Source: Paraburkholderia fynbosensis | GTDB taxonomy: Bacteria; Pseudomonadota; Gammaproteobacteria; Burkholderiales; Burkholderiaceae | Reading direction: 5' to 3' | Length of the DNA stretch: 64,000 bases | Assembly: GCF_902859935.1 (NCBI RefSeq) | Contig: NZ_CADIKI010000016.1 | Location: 62,001 to 126,000 of the forward strand | Part shown: positions 9,277 through 19,800 of the stretch, one piece after another | Numbering within the stretch: the stretch's first letter is position 1 | Layout: every line of letters begins with the position of its first letter | The notes under the pieces: generated by a model | Databases searched by the model: none | What the model was told of the DNA's origin: nothing | What the model saw: only the letters and a program-made list of their open reading frames with translations | Translations under genes and position numbers: made by a program

Positions 9277-9534
9277 TCAGCGATCCAGCTTCGCGCGCAA
9301 TTCGCGAGCCGCTTCCAGCAGCCCTTCGTAACCCGAACGCGCGTGCTCTGGCAGATCGGGATCGCCCACCAACGTGCCGAGCGTTTCGATCAGGCTGTAC
9401 AGAATGCCTCTCGCCGCGCCCGAGGCAATGCCACCGGACGATACCTGCTGATCCACGTGACTGAGCGCTGCATCGAGGCTGTCGAGGTCGGGCCGATTGC
9501 CAGTGGGCGGCTCAGGCGAAGCGTCTTGAGTCAT
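9277..9534 (-). CDS. hypothetical protein, 85 residues
   Basis: A mostly helical small protein (MTQDASPEPPTGNRPDLDSL at the N-terminus, GLLEAARELRAKLDR at the end). No known domain. The ATG follows a GGAGCGATGTTCC stretch. A longer frame exists upstream but adds atypical residues. It is convergent with the YcaQ gene. Confidence 0.65.
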   Translation of the reverse strand: MTQDASPEPPTGNRPDLDSLDAALSHVDQQVSSGGIASGAARGILYSLIETLGTLVGDPDLPEHARSGYEGLLEAARELRAKLDR

Positions 9535-9658
9535 GATGGAACATCGCTCCTGTTGATACGTCGATGAAGATGCGCCGGTGAACAAGCCATCCTTTCGTGT
9601 TGTTATATACCGATCGCGCGCCGCCGTCTATTCGTGATCGGGCCGAGCGCGATCCACG

Positions 9659-10752
9659 TCAAGGCGTCCATCGATACATCAGGATTTTCGCGCGGACGTC
9701 GTCTTTCAGCAGGACCACGTACTCGCCGTTCTCGCGCCGCGCCGCGCTGATGTCGAGATAGACGTCCACCCAGCCGCTCGTGTTGCCGACGCTCGCAACC
9801 GGCGTCATGTAGCAGACTGCCTGGCCCGTGCGCGCGTCGTACACATCCACCTTCGCCGTGTATAGCTGCGCGACGAAGATGTCATTGCCCGCCACGGCGA
9901 CGGCGACCGTGGTCGTCTGCGGATTGCTCTGGATATTCCACGGCAGCGAGATCGCGTATGGTTGCGTCGGCGTGCCGGAGCTCCAGTTGTCGTGGCGCGC
10001 GAGCACCGGGACAGGTACATCGTGTGTCGGTTTGCGCGACATACACGAGCCGCGCAAGCCGCGTGAACGGCTGCGGCATCGCGAACATGCTCGAACTCGC
10101 ATAGGTGTAGACCGGATTGCCCGCGGCGTCGAAGCCTTGCAACGGCATCTCGCGGATGCCGCTCAACGGCGTGGCGAGCCAGACGTTGCCCGGCGAATCG
10201 ACCCACCATAAGCCATTGCCGACCGTGCTGCCGGTCGAAGGATTACTGCTGATTTCGCTGGCGTCGACTGCGCCGTTGCCACTGCTGTCGCGCCACGGCC
10301 ATTCGCCGTAAGTCGGTTGTCCGGCGCGCCACGAACTCGGCTGTGAATTTTGCGCGAGCGGCCGGAGGGAATCACCATTTCGTCATGCGCCGCATCGAAG
10401 CGATAGTTAGGTTTCCGGATGAAATTCCGCTCGGCACCCAGAGCGTCGAGTCGGTGTCCACTGCGATGCGTCCCGGCGAAGGCACGCTCCACGAGCGCAA
10501 AGGCTGCATCGACGCCGCGTCGTACACTACGATCCGGTTGCCGTAGGTATCGGCCACGTACAGTTCTGTGTCGGTGGCGGCGAGGCCGCGGACGCTCGCG
10601 TCGGTGCCCGTCGTCACCGTTTGCACCGGTAGGAAACTGTTCTTCGTCGCATTCGCGCTGTTGCCGATGCTGCCGCCGAACGGCGCGCCGGTCGCCCGAT
10701 TCGCAAGCGTGCGGTGCGTGATGCAGTACCTGGTCTGGCTGGCCGGCGGATA
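9659..10752 (-). pseudogene. broken NHL/SMP-30-like beta-propeller gene
   Basis: Three reading frames in series give one coherent beta-propeller protein. The first part (10752-10372) reads GLAATDTELYVADTYGNRIVVYD; the middle (about 10370-10030) reads GNGLWWVDSPGNVWLATPLS and then NPVYTYASSSMFAMPQP; the last (to 9659) reads NDIFVAQLYTAKVDVYDARTG. Shifts lie near 10370 and 10030, and the 5' end stops at a TAA near 10755 with no start. NHL-type repeats are usually secreted or periplasmic binding folds. It is best read as a decayed gene. Sequencing error could explain the shifts but not the missing N-terminus. Confidence 0.75.
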
Positions 10753-10787
10753 GTGTTACAGCATTACTGCTTTACGGCGCGAGCGCA

Positions 10788-11975
10788 TTACGAATGCGCG
10801 GCAGCCGCCGCTTCCGCAGCGACGACGGCAGGCGACACGATCGCCGGTTGTCCCGTCTGGCGACGCGACCGTCCGGAGCTCAGATAATCCGCGATGGAGT
10901 CTTGCGTGACTTCACCGACATAGCGGCCCTCACCATCCAGCACCGGCATCCATGACGAGTTGAACTGATACATCTTCGACAGCACGATGCGCAAATGCTC
11001 ATCGGCGCTGACCGTCGCCTTGAACGGGGTGAGATGATCGCCGCACACGCCTTGCCCCGCGCGCGCCGCACGGCGCGTCACGTAGCCGAGCGCCTGCCGG
11101 TTGTCGTCGACGATGGTCAGATAGCGATTGTCGCTGTCATCCATCATCTGGAACGCTCGCGCCACCGGCGTATCGGCGCGAGCCGTTTCCGGCTGCGTGG
11201 CGGCGTCGCCGGCCTTAACCAGCAACAGGCGCTTCAACGTGCTGTCCTGCCCAACGAACGCGCCGACGAACTCATCACGTGGATGCGCGAGCAGCGTATC
11301 CGGATGATCGTACTGCACCAACTGCCCCCGGCGGAACACCGCGACACGATCGCCGAGCTTGATCGCCTCGTCGATGTCGTGGCTCACCATGATCACCGTC
11401 TTTTTCAATTGACGCTGCATCTGGAAGAACTCGTTCTGAATCGACTCGCGATTGATCGGGTCGACCGCGCCGAACGGCTCGTCCATCAGCAGCACCGGGG
11501 GATCGGCGGCCAGCGCGCGGATCACGCCGATGCGCTGCTGCTGTCCACCCGACAATTCGCGCGGATAGCGCTTCAGATATAGCTTCGGATCGAGCGCGAC
11601 CATCGACATCAGCTCCACGGCCCGCTCGCGGCAGCGCTTCTTGTCCCAGCCGAGCAGACGCGGCACGACGGTGATGTTCTCCTCGATCGTCATGTTCGGG
11701 AACAGGCCGATCTGCTGGATCACATAGCCGATGTGGCGGCGCAATTCGACTTCGTTCAGACCGGAAGTGTCTTCACCGTTGATCAGCACGCGGCCCGAAG
11801 TCGGCGCGATCAGACGGTTGATCATCTTCAGCGTCGTGGTCTTGCCGCACCCCGACGGGCCGAGAAACACGCAGATTTCCCCTTCGCCGACCGTCAGGCT
11901 CACCGAGTCGACAGCCTTGACCTGCTGGCCGTCCTTCTGCGTAAACGTCTTTGTCAGTTTGTCGAGTTCGATCAT
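10788..11975 (-). CDS. glycine betaine/osmoprotectant ABC transporter ATP-binding protein with CBS domains
   Basis: A 395-residue ATPase of the OpuC/ProV/Osm type. It has Walker A GPSGCGKTT near residue 37, signature LSGGQQQRIGVIRAL near 140, Walker B VLLMDEPFG, and the switch His in VSHDIDEA. Residues about 255-380 form two CBS domains, which in OpuA sense ionic strength and gate transport. The start (MIELDKLTKTFTQ) overlaps the stop of the upstream permease gene by four bases (ATGA), so the genes are translationally coupled. A much longer in-frame reading runs antisense-like through the permease and is rejected. Confidence 0.93.
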   Translation of the reverse strand: MIELDKLTKTFTQKDGQQVKAVDSVSLTVGEGEICVFLGPSGCGKTTTLKMINRLIAPTSGRVLINGEDTSGLNEVELRRHIGYVIQQIGLFPNMTIEENITVVPRLLGWDKKRCRERAVELMSMVALDPKLYLKRYPRELSGGQQQRIGVIRALAADPPVLLMDEPFGAVDPINRESIQNEFFQMQRQLKKTVIMVSHDIDEAIKLGDRVAVFRRGQLVQYDHPDTLLAHPRDEFVGAFVGQDSTLKRLLLVKAGDAATQPETARADTPVARAFQMMDDSDNRYLTIVDDNRQALGYVTRRAARAGQGVCGDHLTPFKATVSADEHLRIVLSKMYQFNSSWMPVLDGEGRYVGEVTQDSIADYLSSGRSRRQTGQPAIVSPAVVAAEAAAAAHS

Positions 11976-12625
11976 GTCTTTTGCACTCCCTTCGGTGTCA
12001 GCAGGCGTTGCAGCGCTTGCAGCAGCAGGTCGGCGACGATCGCGAGCAAGCTCACGAGCACCGCTCCCACCAACAGTTTCATCATGTTGCTCTGGCCGAT
12101 CGCACGGATGATCAGCGTGCCGAGGCCGCCCGCGCCGATCACCGCGGCAATCGTCATCACGCCGATGTTCATCACCACGGCCGTCCTCACGCCGCCGAGA
12201 ATCACGGGCACCGCGAGGGGCAGATCGACGAGGCGCAACCGTTGCCACACGGTCATGCCGATACCGATGCCGGCTTCCTTGATGCCTGCGTCGACGTTGC
12301 GCAGCGCGAGGTAGGTGTTGCGCATGATCGGCAGCAGCGAATAGAGGAACACGGCGGTGATCGCCGGCACGGCGCCGATGCCCTGGCCGAAGCGCGAAAA
12401 TACCGGAATCATCAAACCGAACAGCGCGATCGACGGCAAGGTCAGCACCACGGTGGCAATGCTCAGCAACGGTGCGGCAAGCCACTCGTGGCGATTGATC
12501 AGGATCCCCAACGGAACCCCGACGACGATCGCGCAGCCCACCGCGATCCCCACCAGCCACACGTGTTGCGCGGTCAGTTGCAGCAGTTCAGGCCAATTGG
12601 CCGATAGATAGTCGAATACAGTCAT
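11972..12625 (-). CDS. osmoprotectant ABC transporter permease (proximal to ATPase)
   Basis: A 217-residue inner-membrane permease with about six hydrophobic segments and the EAA loop (GIKEAGIGIGMTVWQRLRLVDLP) that docks on the ATPase. It resembles OpuCB/YehY/OsmW-type permeases. The ATG (MTVFDYLSANWPELL) follows AAAAGGTCTCC-like bases and lies 13 bases after the binding-protein stop; it ends in a four-base overlap with the ATPase gene. Uptake of betaine, choline or carnitine is the family role; the substrate here is not settled. Confidence 0.92.
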   Translation of the reverse strand: MTVFDYLSANWPELLQLTAQHVWLVGIAVGCAIVVGVPLGILINRHEWLAAPLLSIATVVLTLPSIALFGLMIPVFSRFGQGIGAVPAITAVFLYSLLPIMRNTYLALRNVDAGIKEAGIGIGMTVWQRLRLVDLPLAVPVILGGVRTAVVMNIGVMTIAAVIGAGGLGTLIIRAIGQSNMMKLLVGAVLVSLLAIVADLLLQALQRLLTPKGVQKT

Positions 12626-12638
12626 AAAAGGTCTCCGC

Positions 12639-13550
12639 TCAGGGCAGCTTGTGCGTGCGCAGGAATTCCGCCGCGACTTCACGCACCGGCTTACCGTCGA
12701 TGTCGACCTGCTTGTTCATCTCGAGCATGACGTCGTTGTTCAGCGCGTTGGACAGCGCGTTCAACTGCGTCGCGAGTTGCGGGTTCTGGTCGAGGATCGC
12801 TTTGCGCACCACGGGTGTCGCGTTGTAGGCGGGGAAGTAGTGGCGATCGTCTTCGAGCGGCATGATGTTGAAGCCCTTCACGCGGCCGTCCGTCGTGTAG
12901 ATTAGGCCGATCGGCACCTGGTTGTTATGCAGCGCGGTGTAGACGAGGCCCGGGTCCATCTGGCGCGTTTCCGCGCGGCTGAACTCCATGCCGTAGGCCG
13001 CTTCGAGCGGCTTCAGCCCATCCGGGCGATTGGCGAACTCCGCGTCCATCGCGAACACGTGCTTCTTTTTCGGCTCCGCCGCGATCTTCGCGGCTAGTTG
13101 CGAAATCGTGCGGATGCCGGTTTGCTGCGCGAGCTCCTGCGGCAGGCCGAGCGCATACGTGTTGTTCAGCGGCGAAGCATCGAGCCAGATCAGGCCGCGT
13201 TTCGCGTCGAGCTCCTTGACGCGCTCGTACATCGTCTTCGGATCGAGCTTCTCGGTGATCTTGTTGTAGACGATGGCCGCCGTGCCGGTGTATTCCCATA
13301 CCACGTCGACCTGACCGTTTTCCTGCGCGCTGCGCAACAACGTGCTGCCGAGGCCGGTGCGCGCATCGATCGTGTAGCCCTTCGATTGCAGGTATTGCGA
13401 GGTGATCTCGGTCAGAACGTACTGCTCGGTGAAATTTTTTCCACCGATCACGAGCGTCGCCGCGCTCGCCTGAAGGCTCGCAACGAGCATTGCGCCGGCT
13501 GCGATCCAACGGCTGGATCGCCAGCCGCTGCGTTTGAACAGATTGATCAT
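12639..13550 (-). CDS. osmoprotectant ABC transporter substrate-binding protein
   Basis: A 303-residue periplasmic binding protein. A signal peptide (through about residue 31, SLQASAA) precedes the family start TLVIGGKNFTEQYVLTEITS. An OpuAC-type fold follows, with WEYTGTAAIVYN near residue 90 and LDASPLNNTYALGLP near 140. The signal end is not a lipobox, so it should be a free periplasmic protein. The start overlaps the upstream permease stop by four bases. It hands the ligand to the two permeases encoded on either side. Confidence 0.93.
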   Translation of the reverse strand: MINLFKRSGWRSSRWIAAGAMLVASLQASAATLVIGGKNFTEQYVLTEITSQYLQSKGYTIDARTGLGSTLLRSAQENGQVDVVWEYTGTAAIVYNKITEKLDPKTMYERVKELDAKRGLIWLDASPLNNTYALGLPQELAQQTGIRTISQLAAKIAAEPKKKHVFAMDAEFANRPDGLKPLEAAYGMEFSRAETRQMDPGLVYTALHNNQVPIGLIYTTDGRVKGFNIMPLEDDRHYFPAYNATPVVRKAILDQNPQLATQLNALSNALNNDVMLEMNKQVDIDGKPVREVAAEFLRTHKLP

Positions 13551-14263
13551 GCCGCCACCCCACGTCGTGCGAGCAGATACCGGCTGCCGGCCGAGACGAT
13601 GCCGTCCAGCACCAGCGCGAGAATCGCGGTGGCCGCGGCGCCGAGCAAAAGCTGCTGCTGATTGTTCAGATAAATGCCGGGGAAAATCAGCGTGCCGAGA
13701 CTGTCCGCGCCGATCAGATACGCGAGCGGCGCGCTGCCCACGTTGATCGCCAGCGCCGTGCGCACACCGCCGATGATGATCGGCATCGCGTTCGGCAATT
13801 CGACGCGCACGAGCGACTGCCAACCCGTCATGCCGATGCCGCGCGCCGCCTCGCGCAGCGCGGGCGAAACGTTCTTCATGCCTTCGTACGCATTGCGCGT
13901 GATCGGCAGCAAGGAAGCGAGGAACAGCGCGACCAGCGCCGGAATATCGCCGATCCCGAAGATGCCGAGGGCGATGGCCAGCACCGCCAACGACGGAATC
14001 GTGTTGCCGATGTTGAAGATCTGCATGAAGCGTTCAGCGTGACGCGCGAACGACGGACGGCTCAGCAAGACGCCGGCAGGTATGCCCACGAGCAATGCAA
14101 GGGCCATCGAGTAGCCGACCAGCAGCAGGTGCCGTTTCGTGTAGTAGACGAGATCGGGCGCGTACTGATGCAGTGCGGCGGGGTCGATCGCACGGCACAG
14201 CAACGCGACGACGATGCCGATGGCTACAAGACTGCCAATCAGTCTGGCAGGACGATGAATCAT
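13547..14263 (-). CDS. osmoprotectant ABC transporter permease (first gene of operon)
   Basis: A 238-residue permease with about six membrane spans and an EAA loop (PALREAARGIGMTGWQSLVRVELP) very like that of the second permease. The paired permeases are probably a heterodimer, as in OsmW/OsmY or OpuCB/OpuCD. ACAAGGAGGCGCATCGTC gives a near-perfect ribosome site before the ATG. It is the first gene of a four-gene minus-strand operon with overlapping ends. The long spacer upstream should hold the promoter. Confidence 0.92.
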   Translation of the reverse strand: MIHRPARLIGSLVAIGIVVALLCRAIDPAALHQYAPDLVYYTKRHLLLVGYSMALALLVGIPAGVLLSRPSFARHAERFMQIFNIGNTIPSLAVLAIALGIFGIGDIPALVALFLASLLPITRNAYEGMKNVSPALREAARGIGMTGWQSLVRVELPNAMPIIIGGVRTALAINVGSAPLAYLIGADSLGTLIFPGIYLNNQQQLLLGAAATAILALVLDGIVSAGSRYLLARRGVAA

Positions 14264-14874
14264 GACGATGCGCCTCCTTGTTCGGGCGACGCGCGAAAAT
14301 TGCCGCGCCGCACAGGCGCCTTGACGGCGCTGCGAATGGGAAGTTCGGGACGCGGCAGGTGCCGCGAATTGAACCGAGTGGTGCCGGGCGTGGGTTGGTT
14401 GCCCGGCGCGAGGGTGTTGGGCGGTGAACTGCTTAATGACCTCGGTGGCTAGCCAGCAGCAACACTGGCGCCAGTTCCATCGATGAGGTGGACGGCGGCG
14501 CTGAGCCGCTTGTCCCAAGGGCGCGAGCCCCTTTGGAAGACCGGTTTTTTCACCGGTGACGGGATGGATGCAACGTACCGCTAGTTTGCATGCAACCCCT
14601 TCTAACGTAAGCTATTTAGCTGCGATTTCACGGTTAGGGAGCGGCGATTATACGGTGGTTAGAGGGCTTCGTCTACCCATGTGATTAATTCGTGGGCAGC
14701 GCGGCGCTTTGCCGGACAGACAATGGCCTCCCGAAAAGGCTCACCAGCAAGCGTTTGAGCCGCCTTTTTTGCCTCCCGAAAATACTCACCTGAAACTCAT
14801 CGCACGGCGGCCGGCGCGGCCGCCCGAAGGCGGTTCGGCATCGCGCCAGACGACGCTGACGGCGACACGCTACA
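14264..14874. other. 611-base spacer upstream of the ABC operon, no gene
   Basis: No convincing gene is present. It holds the ABC operon promoter region, a hairpin near 14540 (ACCGGT, six bases, ACCGGT) and two 18-mer repeats listed separately. It separates the operon from the convergent-side EamA gene. Confidence 0.55.
14728..14790 (+). repeat. two 18-mers, CTCCCGAAAANNCTCACC
   Basis: CTCCCGAAAAGGCTCACC at 14728-14745 and CTCCCGAAAATACTCACC at 14773-14790, with start points 45 bases apart and in the same orientation. They belong to the family also found at 2.9, 33.9-35.0 and 40.4 kb. Confidence 0.75.
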
Positions 14875-15777
14875 TCATGATCCCGCCTCCGTGCGCCGCA
14901 CAAAAATCCGCCGCGTGAGATCAAAGGCCACCAAATTGCCGGCAACCACCAGCAACAGCCCGACCACCGCCAGCGCGGACCACTGATAGCCCTCGAACAC
15001 CGTCGATGCCGCCAGCGCCACGATCGGAAACAGCACCGTGCAGTACGCGGCCCGCTCGGGGCCCATGCGCCCGACCAGCATCAGGTACGCCGTAAATCCG
15101 ATCACCGAGCCGAACACCGCGAGATACGCCAGCGCGCCGAGGTAACGCACGGACGGCTCGACGGCGAACGAAAAGCCCGCTAACCAACTCCCCAGCGTCA
15201 GGATGCTGGCGCCGATCAGCATCGCCCAGCTATTGGTGGCGAATGGGTGCAAGCCCATCGACTGCATCCGGCTCGACAACAGGCTGCCGGTCGAGAAACA
15301 CAAGGTGCCGAGAAATGCGATCCCAAGTCCGATCAACTCGGCGCGATCGCCGAGGTGTCCGGCCATCTGCTGGACGAACAGGCACAGAATGCCGACGAGT
15401 CCCAGCAATGCGCCGGCAATCGCCGTAGGCTGCAGCGGCCGGCCCATGAAGAGGCGTCCGTTGATCGAGTTCAGCAGCGGCGCGATGGAAAACACCACCG
15501 CCACCAGGCCGCTCGGCACGACCTGCTCGGCGTAGTAAAAGCACAGAAAATTCAGGCAGAAGAGCGTAAAGCCCTGCGCGAACAGAAAGCGCCATGCGGC
15601 GCGCGGCGGCCAGATCGGCCGGCGCATGATGCGCAGCAGCGCGAACAGCAACAGCGCCGCGATCCAGAAACGCCACGCAATCGATACCGGCGGCGGCACC
15701 GAACCGAGTTGCCACTTGATCGCGAGCCACGTGGTGCCCCAGATCAGAACCGTGACGGCGTAAAGCAGAAGATTCAT
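14875..15777 (-). CDS. EamA/DMT-superfamily metabolite exporter
   Basis: A 300-residue inner-membrane protein with ten hydrophobic helices in two EamA repeats. It opens MNLLLYAVTVLIWGTTWLAI, and the WGTTW motif is typical of RhtA/YdcZ-type exporters. The second repeat begins near residue 155. Such proteins export amino acids or other small metabolites. It is divergent from the AraC-type regulator starting 42 bases away, which makes that regulator its likely controller. Confidence 0.9.
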   Translation of the reverse strand: MNLLLYAVTVLIWGTTWLAIKWQLGSVPPPVSIAWRFWIAALLLFALLRIMRRPIWPPRAAWRFLFAQGFTLFCLNFLCFYYAEQVVPSGLVAVVFSIAPLLNSINGRLFMGRPLQPTAIAGALLGLVGILCLFVQQMAGHLGDRAELIGLGIAFLGTLCFSTGSLLSSRMQSMGLHPFATNSWAMLIGASILTLGSWLAGFSFAVEPSVRYLGALAYLAVFGSVIGFTAYLMLVGRMGPERAAYCTVLFPIVALAASTVFEGYQWSALAVVGLLLVVAGNLVAFDLTRRIFVRRTEAGS

Positions 15778-15818
15778 AGTCGAGCCTGCAACAGCGAAGT
15801 CTGAAAGGAAGCTCGACT

Positions 15819-16859
15819 ATGCTGCCGCGCGGCCGCCCGCACTTGTCCAGGATTGCGCATTTTTGCGTGTCGATGAGCGGCTGCACGGGGCTCGCCGTAT
15901 ACTCGCTGATCCCACCATTGAATGCCGTCCGCTCGGTTGCCGTGAACGCCACTCCGCCCGTCCCCGTGATACCCGCCACCGACACGCCGTTCGGCCTTCA
16001 GTCGGTCTGTCACACGCTGAGCAGTGCGCACGCGCATCTGGACCGCTTCGCGTGGCTCGGCGACCGGCTCGCCATCGCCGTCTGGACGCGCGACACGGAG
16101 GAAAGCGAAACCGTGTACGAACGGCCCGGCCATCACACGCTGTCGTGCTATCTGGATGGCGGCTATCGCACCGAGCGGCAGAAAATGCCCGGCCGCTATG
16201 GCGCGCCGTCGCGCTTGTGCGCGCTGCCCGGCGAACACGAATCGCGCTGGTGGGTGCGCGGGCACATGCACTTCATGCACCTGTACTTCCAGCCCGAGCA
16301 CTTCACTCAGCGCGCCGTTCAGGAACTCGACCGCGAGCCGCGCGAACTGACGCTCGCCGATCGCACTTATTTCGAAGACGCTGGTATCGCCAGCCTGTGC
16401 CAATCGCTCGTCAACGAAGACTGGCAGAACCCCGACGGGCTGCTGCGCACCAACGAGACCGCGCACGAAGTGCTGAGTCTGCTGCTGCGTTCACAAGGCG
16501 TGCGTCGCAGCGACGCGTCGTTCAAAGGCGGGTTGTCGGTGGCGACGCGGCGGCGGCTGCGCGACTACATCGAAGGCCATCTCGCGCAGACGCTCACGCT
16601 CGGCGAACTTGCCGGCGTCGCGGCGTTGTCGGAGTTTCATCTCGCGCGCATGTTCCGCGCATCGTTCGGACTGCCACCTGCTGCATGGATCGCGCAGCAG
16701 CGGCTCGAACGCGCCCGCGCGCTGCTGCGCACGACGACGCTGCCGCTCGCCCAGGTCGCCGAACAATGCGGCTATGCGAACGCCAGCCATTTCAGCCACC
16801 GCTTTCGCGAAAGCGTCGGCGTGGCGCCTACTGCGTTCCGGCAGGCCGTCGGCGTGTGA
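15819..16859 (+). CDS. AraC-family transcriptional regulator
   Basis: A 346-residue reading; the C-terminal 100 residues are a clear double helix-turn-helix (LTLGELAGVAALSEFHLARMF and LAQVAEQCGYANASHFSHRF). The N-terminal half contains a cupin-like sensor part. The start is uncertain: the region between 15819 and 15942 offers ATG at 15819 and 15873 and GTG at 15942, none with a good ribosome site. The domain proper begins after about residue 55, so the true protein may be near 305 residues. Divergent placement suggests control of the EamA exporter. Confidence 0.85.
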   Translation: MLPRGRPHLSRIAHFCVSMSGCTGLAVYSLIPPLNAVRSVAVNATPPVPVIPATDTPFGLQSVCHTLSSAHAHLDRFAWLGDRLAIAVWTRDTEESETVYERPGHHTLSCYLDGGYRTERQKMPGRYGAPSRLCALPGEHESRWWVRGHMHFMHLYFQPEHFTQRAVQELDREPRELTLADRTYFEDAGIASLCQSLVNEDWQNPDGLLRTNETAHEVLSLLLRSQGVRRSDASFKGGLSVATRRRLRDYIEGHLAQTLTLGELAGVAALSEFHLARMFRASFGLPPAAWIAQQRLERARALLRTTTLPLAQVAEQCGYANASHFSHRFRESVGVAPTAFRQAVGV

Positions 16860-16873
16860 GCCAAGGGCCGGCG

Positions 16874-19800
16874 TTACTGCAACGCCATCGCCAGCACTCG
16901 CGCGACGTGGATTGCATCGACGCCCGCGCCATCGTGAATCTGATGCCGGCAGCTCGTGCCGTCCGCGACCATCACCGTATTGCCGTCGATCGTGCGCACC
17001 GCCGGCAGCAGCGACAATTCCGCCATTGCCTGCGACGTCGCATAATGCTCGGCTTCGTAGCCGAAGCTGCCGGCCATGCCGCAGCACGACGACTCCACCG
17101 TCGATACCTTCAGCTGCGGAATCCACTTGAGCACGGTCTGCACGGGCGTGAACGCATCGAACGCCTTCTGATGGCAATGACCGTGCACCAGCGCCTGTTG
17201 CGCGGCCAACGGCTTCAACGCAAGCTGCAAGCGGCCCGCCTTTTCTTCGCGCACGAGAAACTCTTCGAATAGAAACGCCTGCTGCGACAGCCGCTGCGCT
17301 TCCACGCCGAAACCGTAGTGCAGAAACTCGTCGCGCAACGAAAGCAGGCATGAAGGTTCCAACCCGACGATCGGCACGCCCCGCTCCACGAACGGCCTGA
17401 ACAGATCGAGCATGCGCCGCGCTTCCCGTTTCGCTTCATCGACGAGACCCGCTGCGAGGAACGTGCGGCCGCAGCACACCGGCCGCTCGCCCTGGCGCGT
17501 ATTGAAATGCACCGTATAACCGGCGGCCTCCAGCACTTGCTGCGCGGCGCGCGCGTTGTCCGGCTCCATGTTGTTGTTGAACGTGTCGACGAACAGCAGC
17601 ACCTCTTTCAGGGCGCCGCTTCGAACCGCTTTGCCCGGCACGGCATTCGACAGAAACGACTTCCTGAAGCGGGGCAAACTGCGTTCAGGCGCAAAGCCCA
17701 CGGAACGCTTGAACCACGCCGACAACACCGGCACGTTATCGGCCAGCGCCATCAGACCCGGCATGCGGCTCGCGGTGGCCGCATAGCGCGGCATGAAGGC
17801 AACCAGCCTGTCACGCAGACGCAGCCCATGCCGCTTGACGCGCGCTGCCCGGGCCTCGATCTTGAACTTCGCCATGTCGACGCCGGTCGGGCAATCGCGC
17901 TTGCAACCCTTGCACGACACGCACAGATCGAGCGTGTCCTTGACGTCGTCGCTCGCGAGACCCGCTTCGCCGAGTTGACCCGAGATCGCGAGGCGCAACG
18001 TGTTCGCGCGTCCGCGCGTGACGTGCTGCTCGTCCTTCGTCACGCGGTAGCTCGGACACATCGTGCCCGCGTCGAACTTGCGGCAGTGGCCGTTGTTGTT
18101 GCACATCTCGACGGCCTTCGCGAGACCGCCGGACAGATCGTTGCCGCTGCCGGGCAGGGACTGCGCGCCGGTCAGCGGATCGCGTTCGACGTTCCATGCC
18201 GACCAGTCGAGCGCCGTGTGGATGCGCTGCTCCTTGTAGCCCGGCGCGAAGCGGAAATGGCGCGGGTCGTCCATCTTCGGCGGACGCACGATCTTGTCCG
18301 GATTGAAGCGGTTGTCGGGATCGAACAGCGCCTTGATCTCGCTGAACGCCTGATTCAGCCGCGGCCCGTACTGCCACGCGACCCATTCGCCACGGCACAA
18401 ACCGTCGCCATGTTCGCCCGAATACGCGCCCTTGTATTCGCGCACGAGTGCGGCCGCTTCGTCGGCGATCGCGCGCATCTTCACCGCGCCGTCGCGCCGC
18501 ATGTCGAGAATCGGCCGCACGTGCAGCGTGCCGACGCTCGCGTGCGCATACCAGGTGCCTTCCGTGCCGTGCCGATGAAACACCTCGGTCAGGCGGCTCG
18601 TATAGTCGGCCAGATGTTCGAGCGGCACTGCGCAGTCTTCGATGAAGGAAACCGGCTTGCCGTCGCCCTTCATGCTCATCATGATGTTGAGCCCGGCCTT
18701 GCGGACTTCCCACAACGCTTTCTGTTCGTTCGCGTCCGGCATCTCGACGACCGAACCAGGCAGGCCCAGATCGGCCATCAGTTCCGAGAGCTGCCTGAGC
18801 GATGCGAGTTGCGCGTCGCGGTCCTCGCCCGCGAACTCCACGAGCAGGATCGCTTGCGGCTCATCGACGAGCGCCTTGCTGATCACCGGACGAAACGCAG
18901 GATTGCTCATTGCCAGATCGATCATCGTGCGATCGACCAGTTCCACCGCGACCGGCTTCAGCTTGACGATGTGCTGCGTCAACTCCATCGATTGCCGGAA
19001 CGTCGGGAAATTGACCACGCCCAGCGTTTTATGCGCGGGCAACGGTGCGAGCTTCAGCGTCAATTGCCGACTGAAGGCGAGCGTGCCTTCCGAGCCGACC
19101 AGCAGATGCGCGAGATTCGCGAAGCCGTCATCGGTATAGGCGCGCGGATTCTGGCAATCGAACAGGTCGATGTTATATCCCGCCACGCGCCGCAACACCT
19201 TCGGCACGCGCGCGACGATTTCGTCGCGCTCGCGCTGGGCGATGCGCGTCACGCCGTCGAGAATCTGCTGCAATCGCGCGCCTTGCGGCGTCTCGCGCAG
19301 CGACGCGAAACGCGCTTCGCTGCCGTCGGCGAGAATCGCGTCGATCGCCTCGACGTTGTGCACCATGTTGCCGTATTCGATGGAGCGCGAGCCGCACGAG
19401 TTGTTGCCGGCCATTCCGCCGATCGTGCATTGCGCGGCCGTCGACACGTCCACCGGAAACCACAGCCCGTGCGGCTTGAGCCACGCGTTCAGATGATCGA
19501 GCACGACGCCGGGCTCGACGGTGACGGTGCGCGCTTGCGCATCGAACGCGACGATGTTGTTCAGCCACTTGCTCGTGTCGATCACCAGCGCTTCGCCGAC
19601 CGTCTGGCCGCATTGGCTCGTGCCCGCGCCGCGCGCGAGCAGAGGCACTTTCTCGCTGCGGGCGATCTCCAGCGCGACGCGCAGATCGTCCTGATCGCGC
19701 GGCACCACCACGCCGACCGGCGTGATCTGATAGATCGACGCATCGGTCGCGTAACGGCCGCGACTCGCCGCATCGAACAGCACGTCGCCCCGCAGCGACT

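Noticed and set aside
11976..12560. Upstream extension of the ABC ATPase gene
   Set aside because: The extra 195 residues overlap the permease gene in another frame and are Arg/Gly-rich. The normal ATPase N-terminus starts at 11975 with coupled translation.
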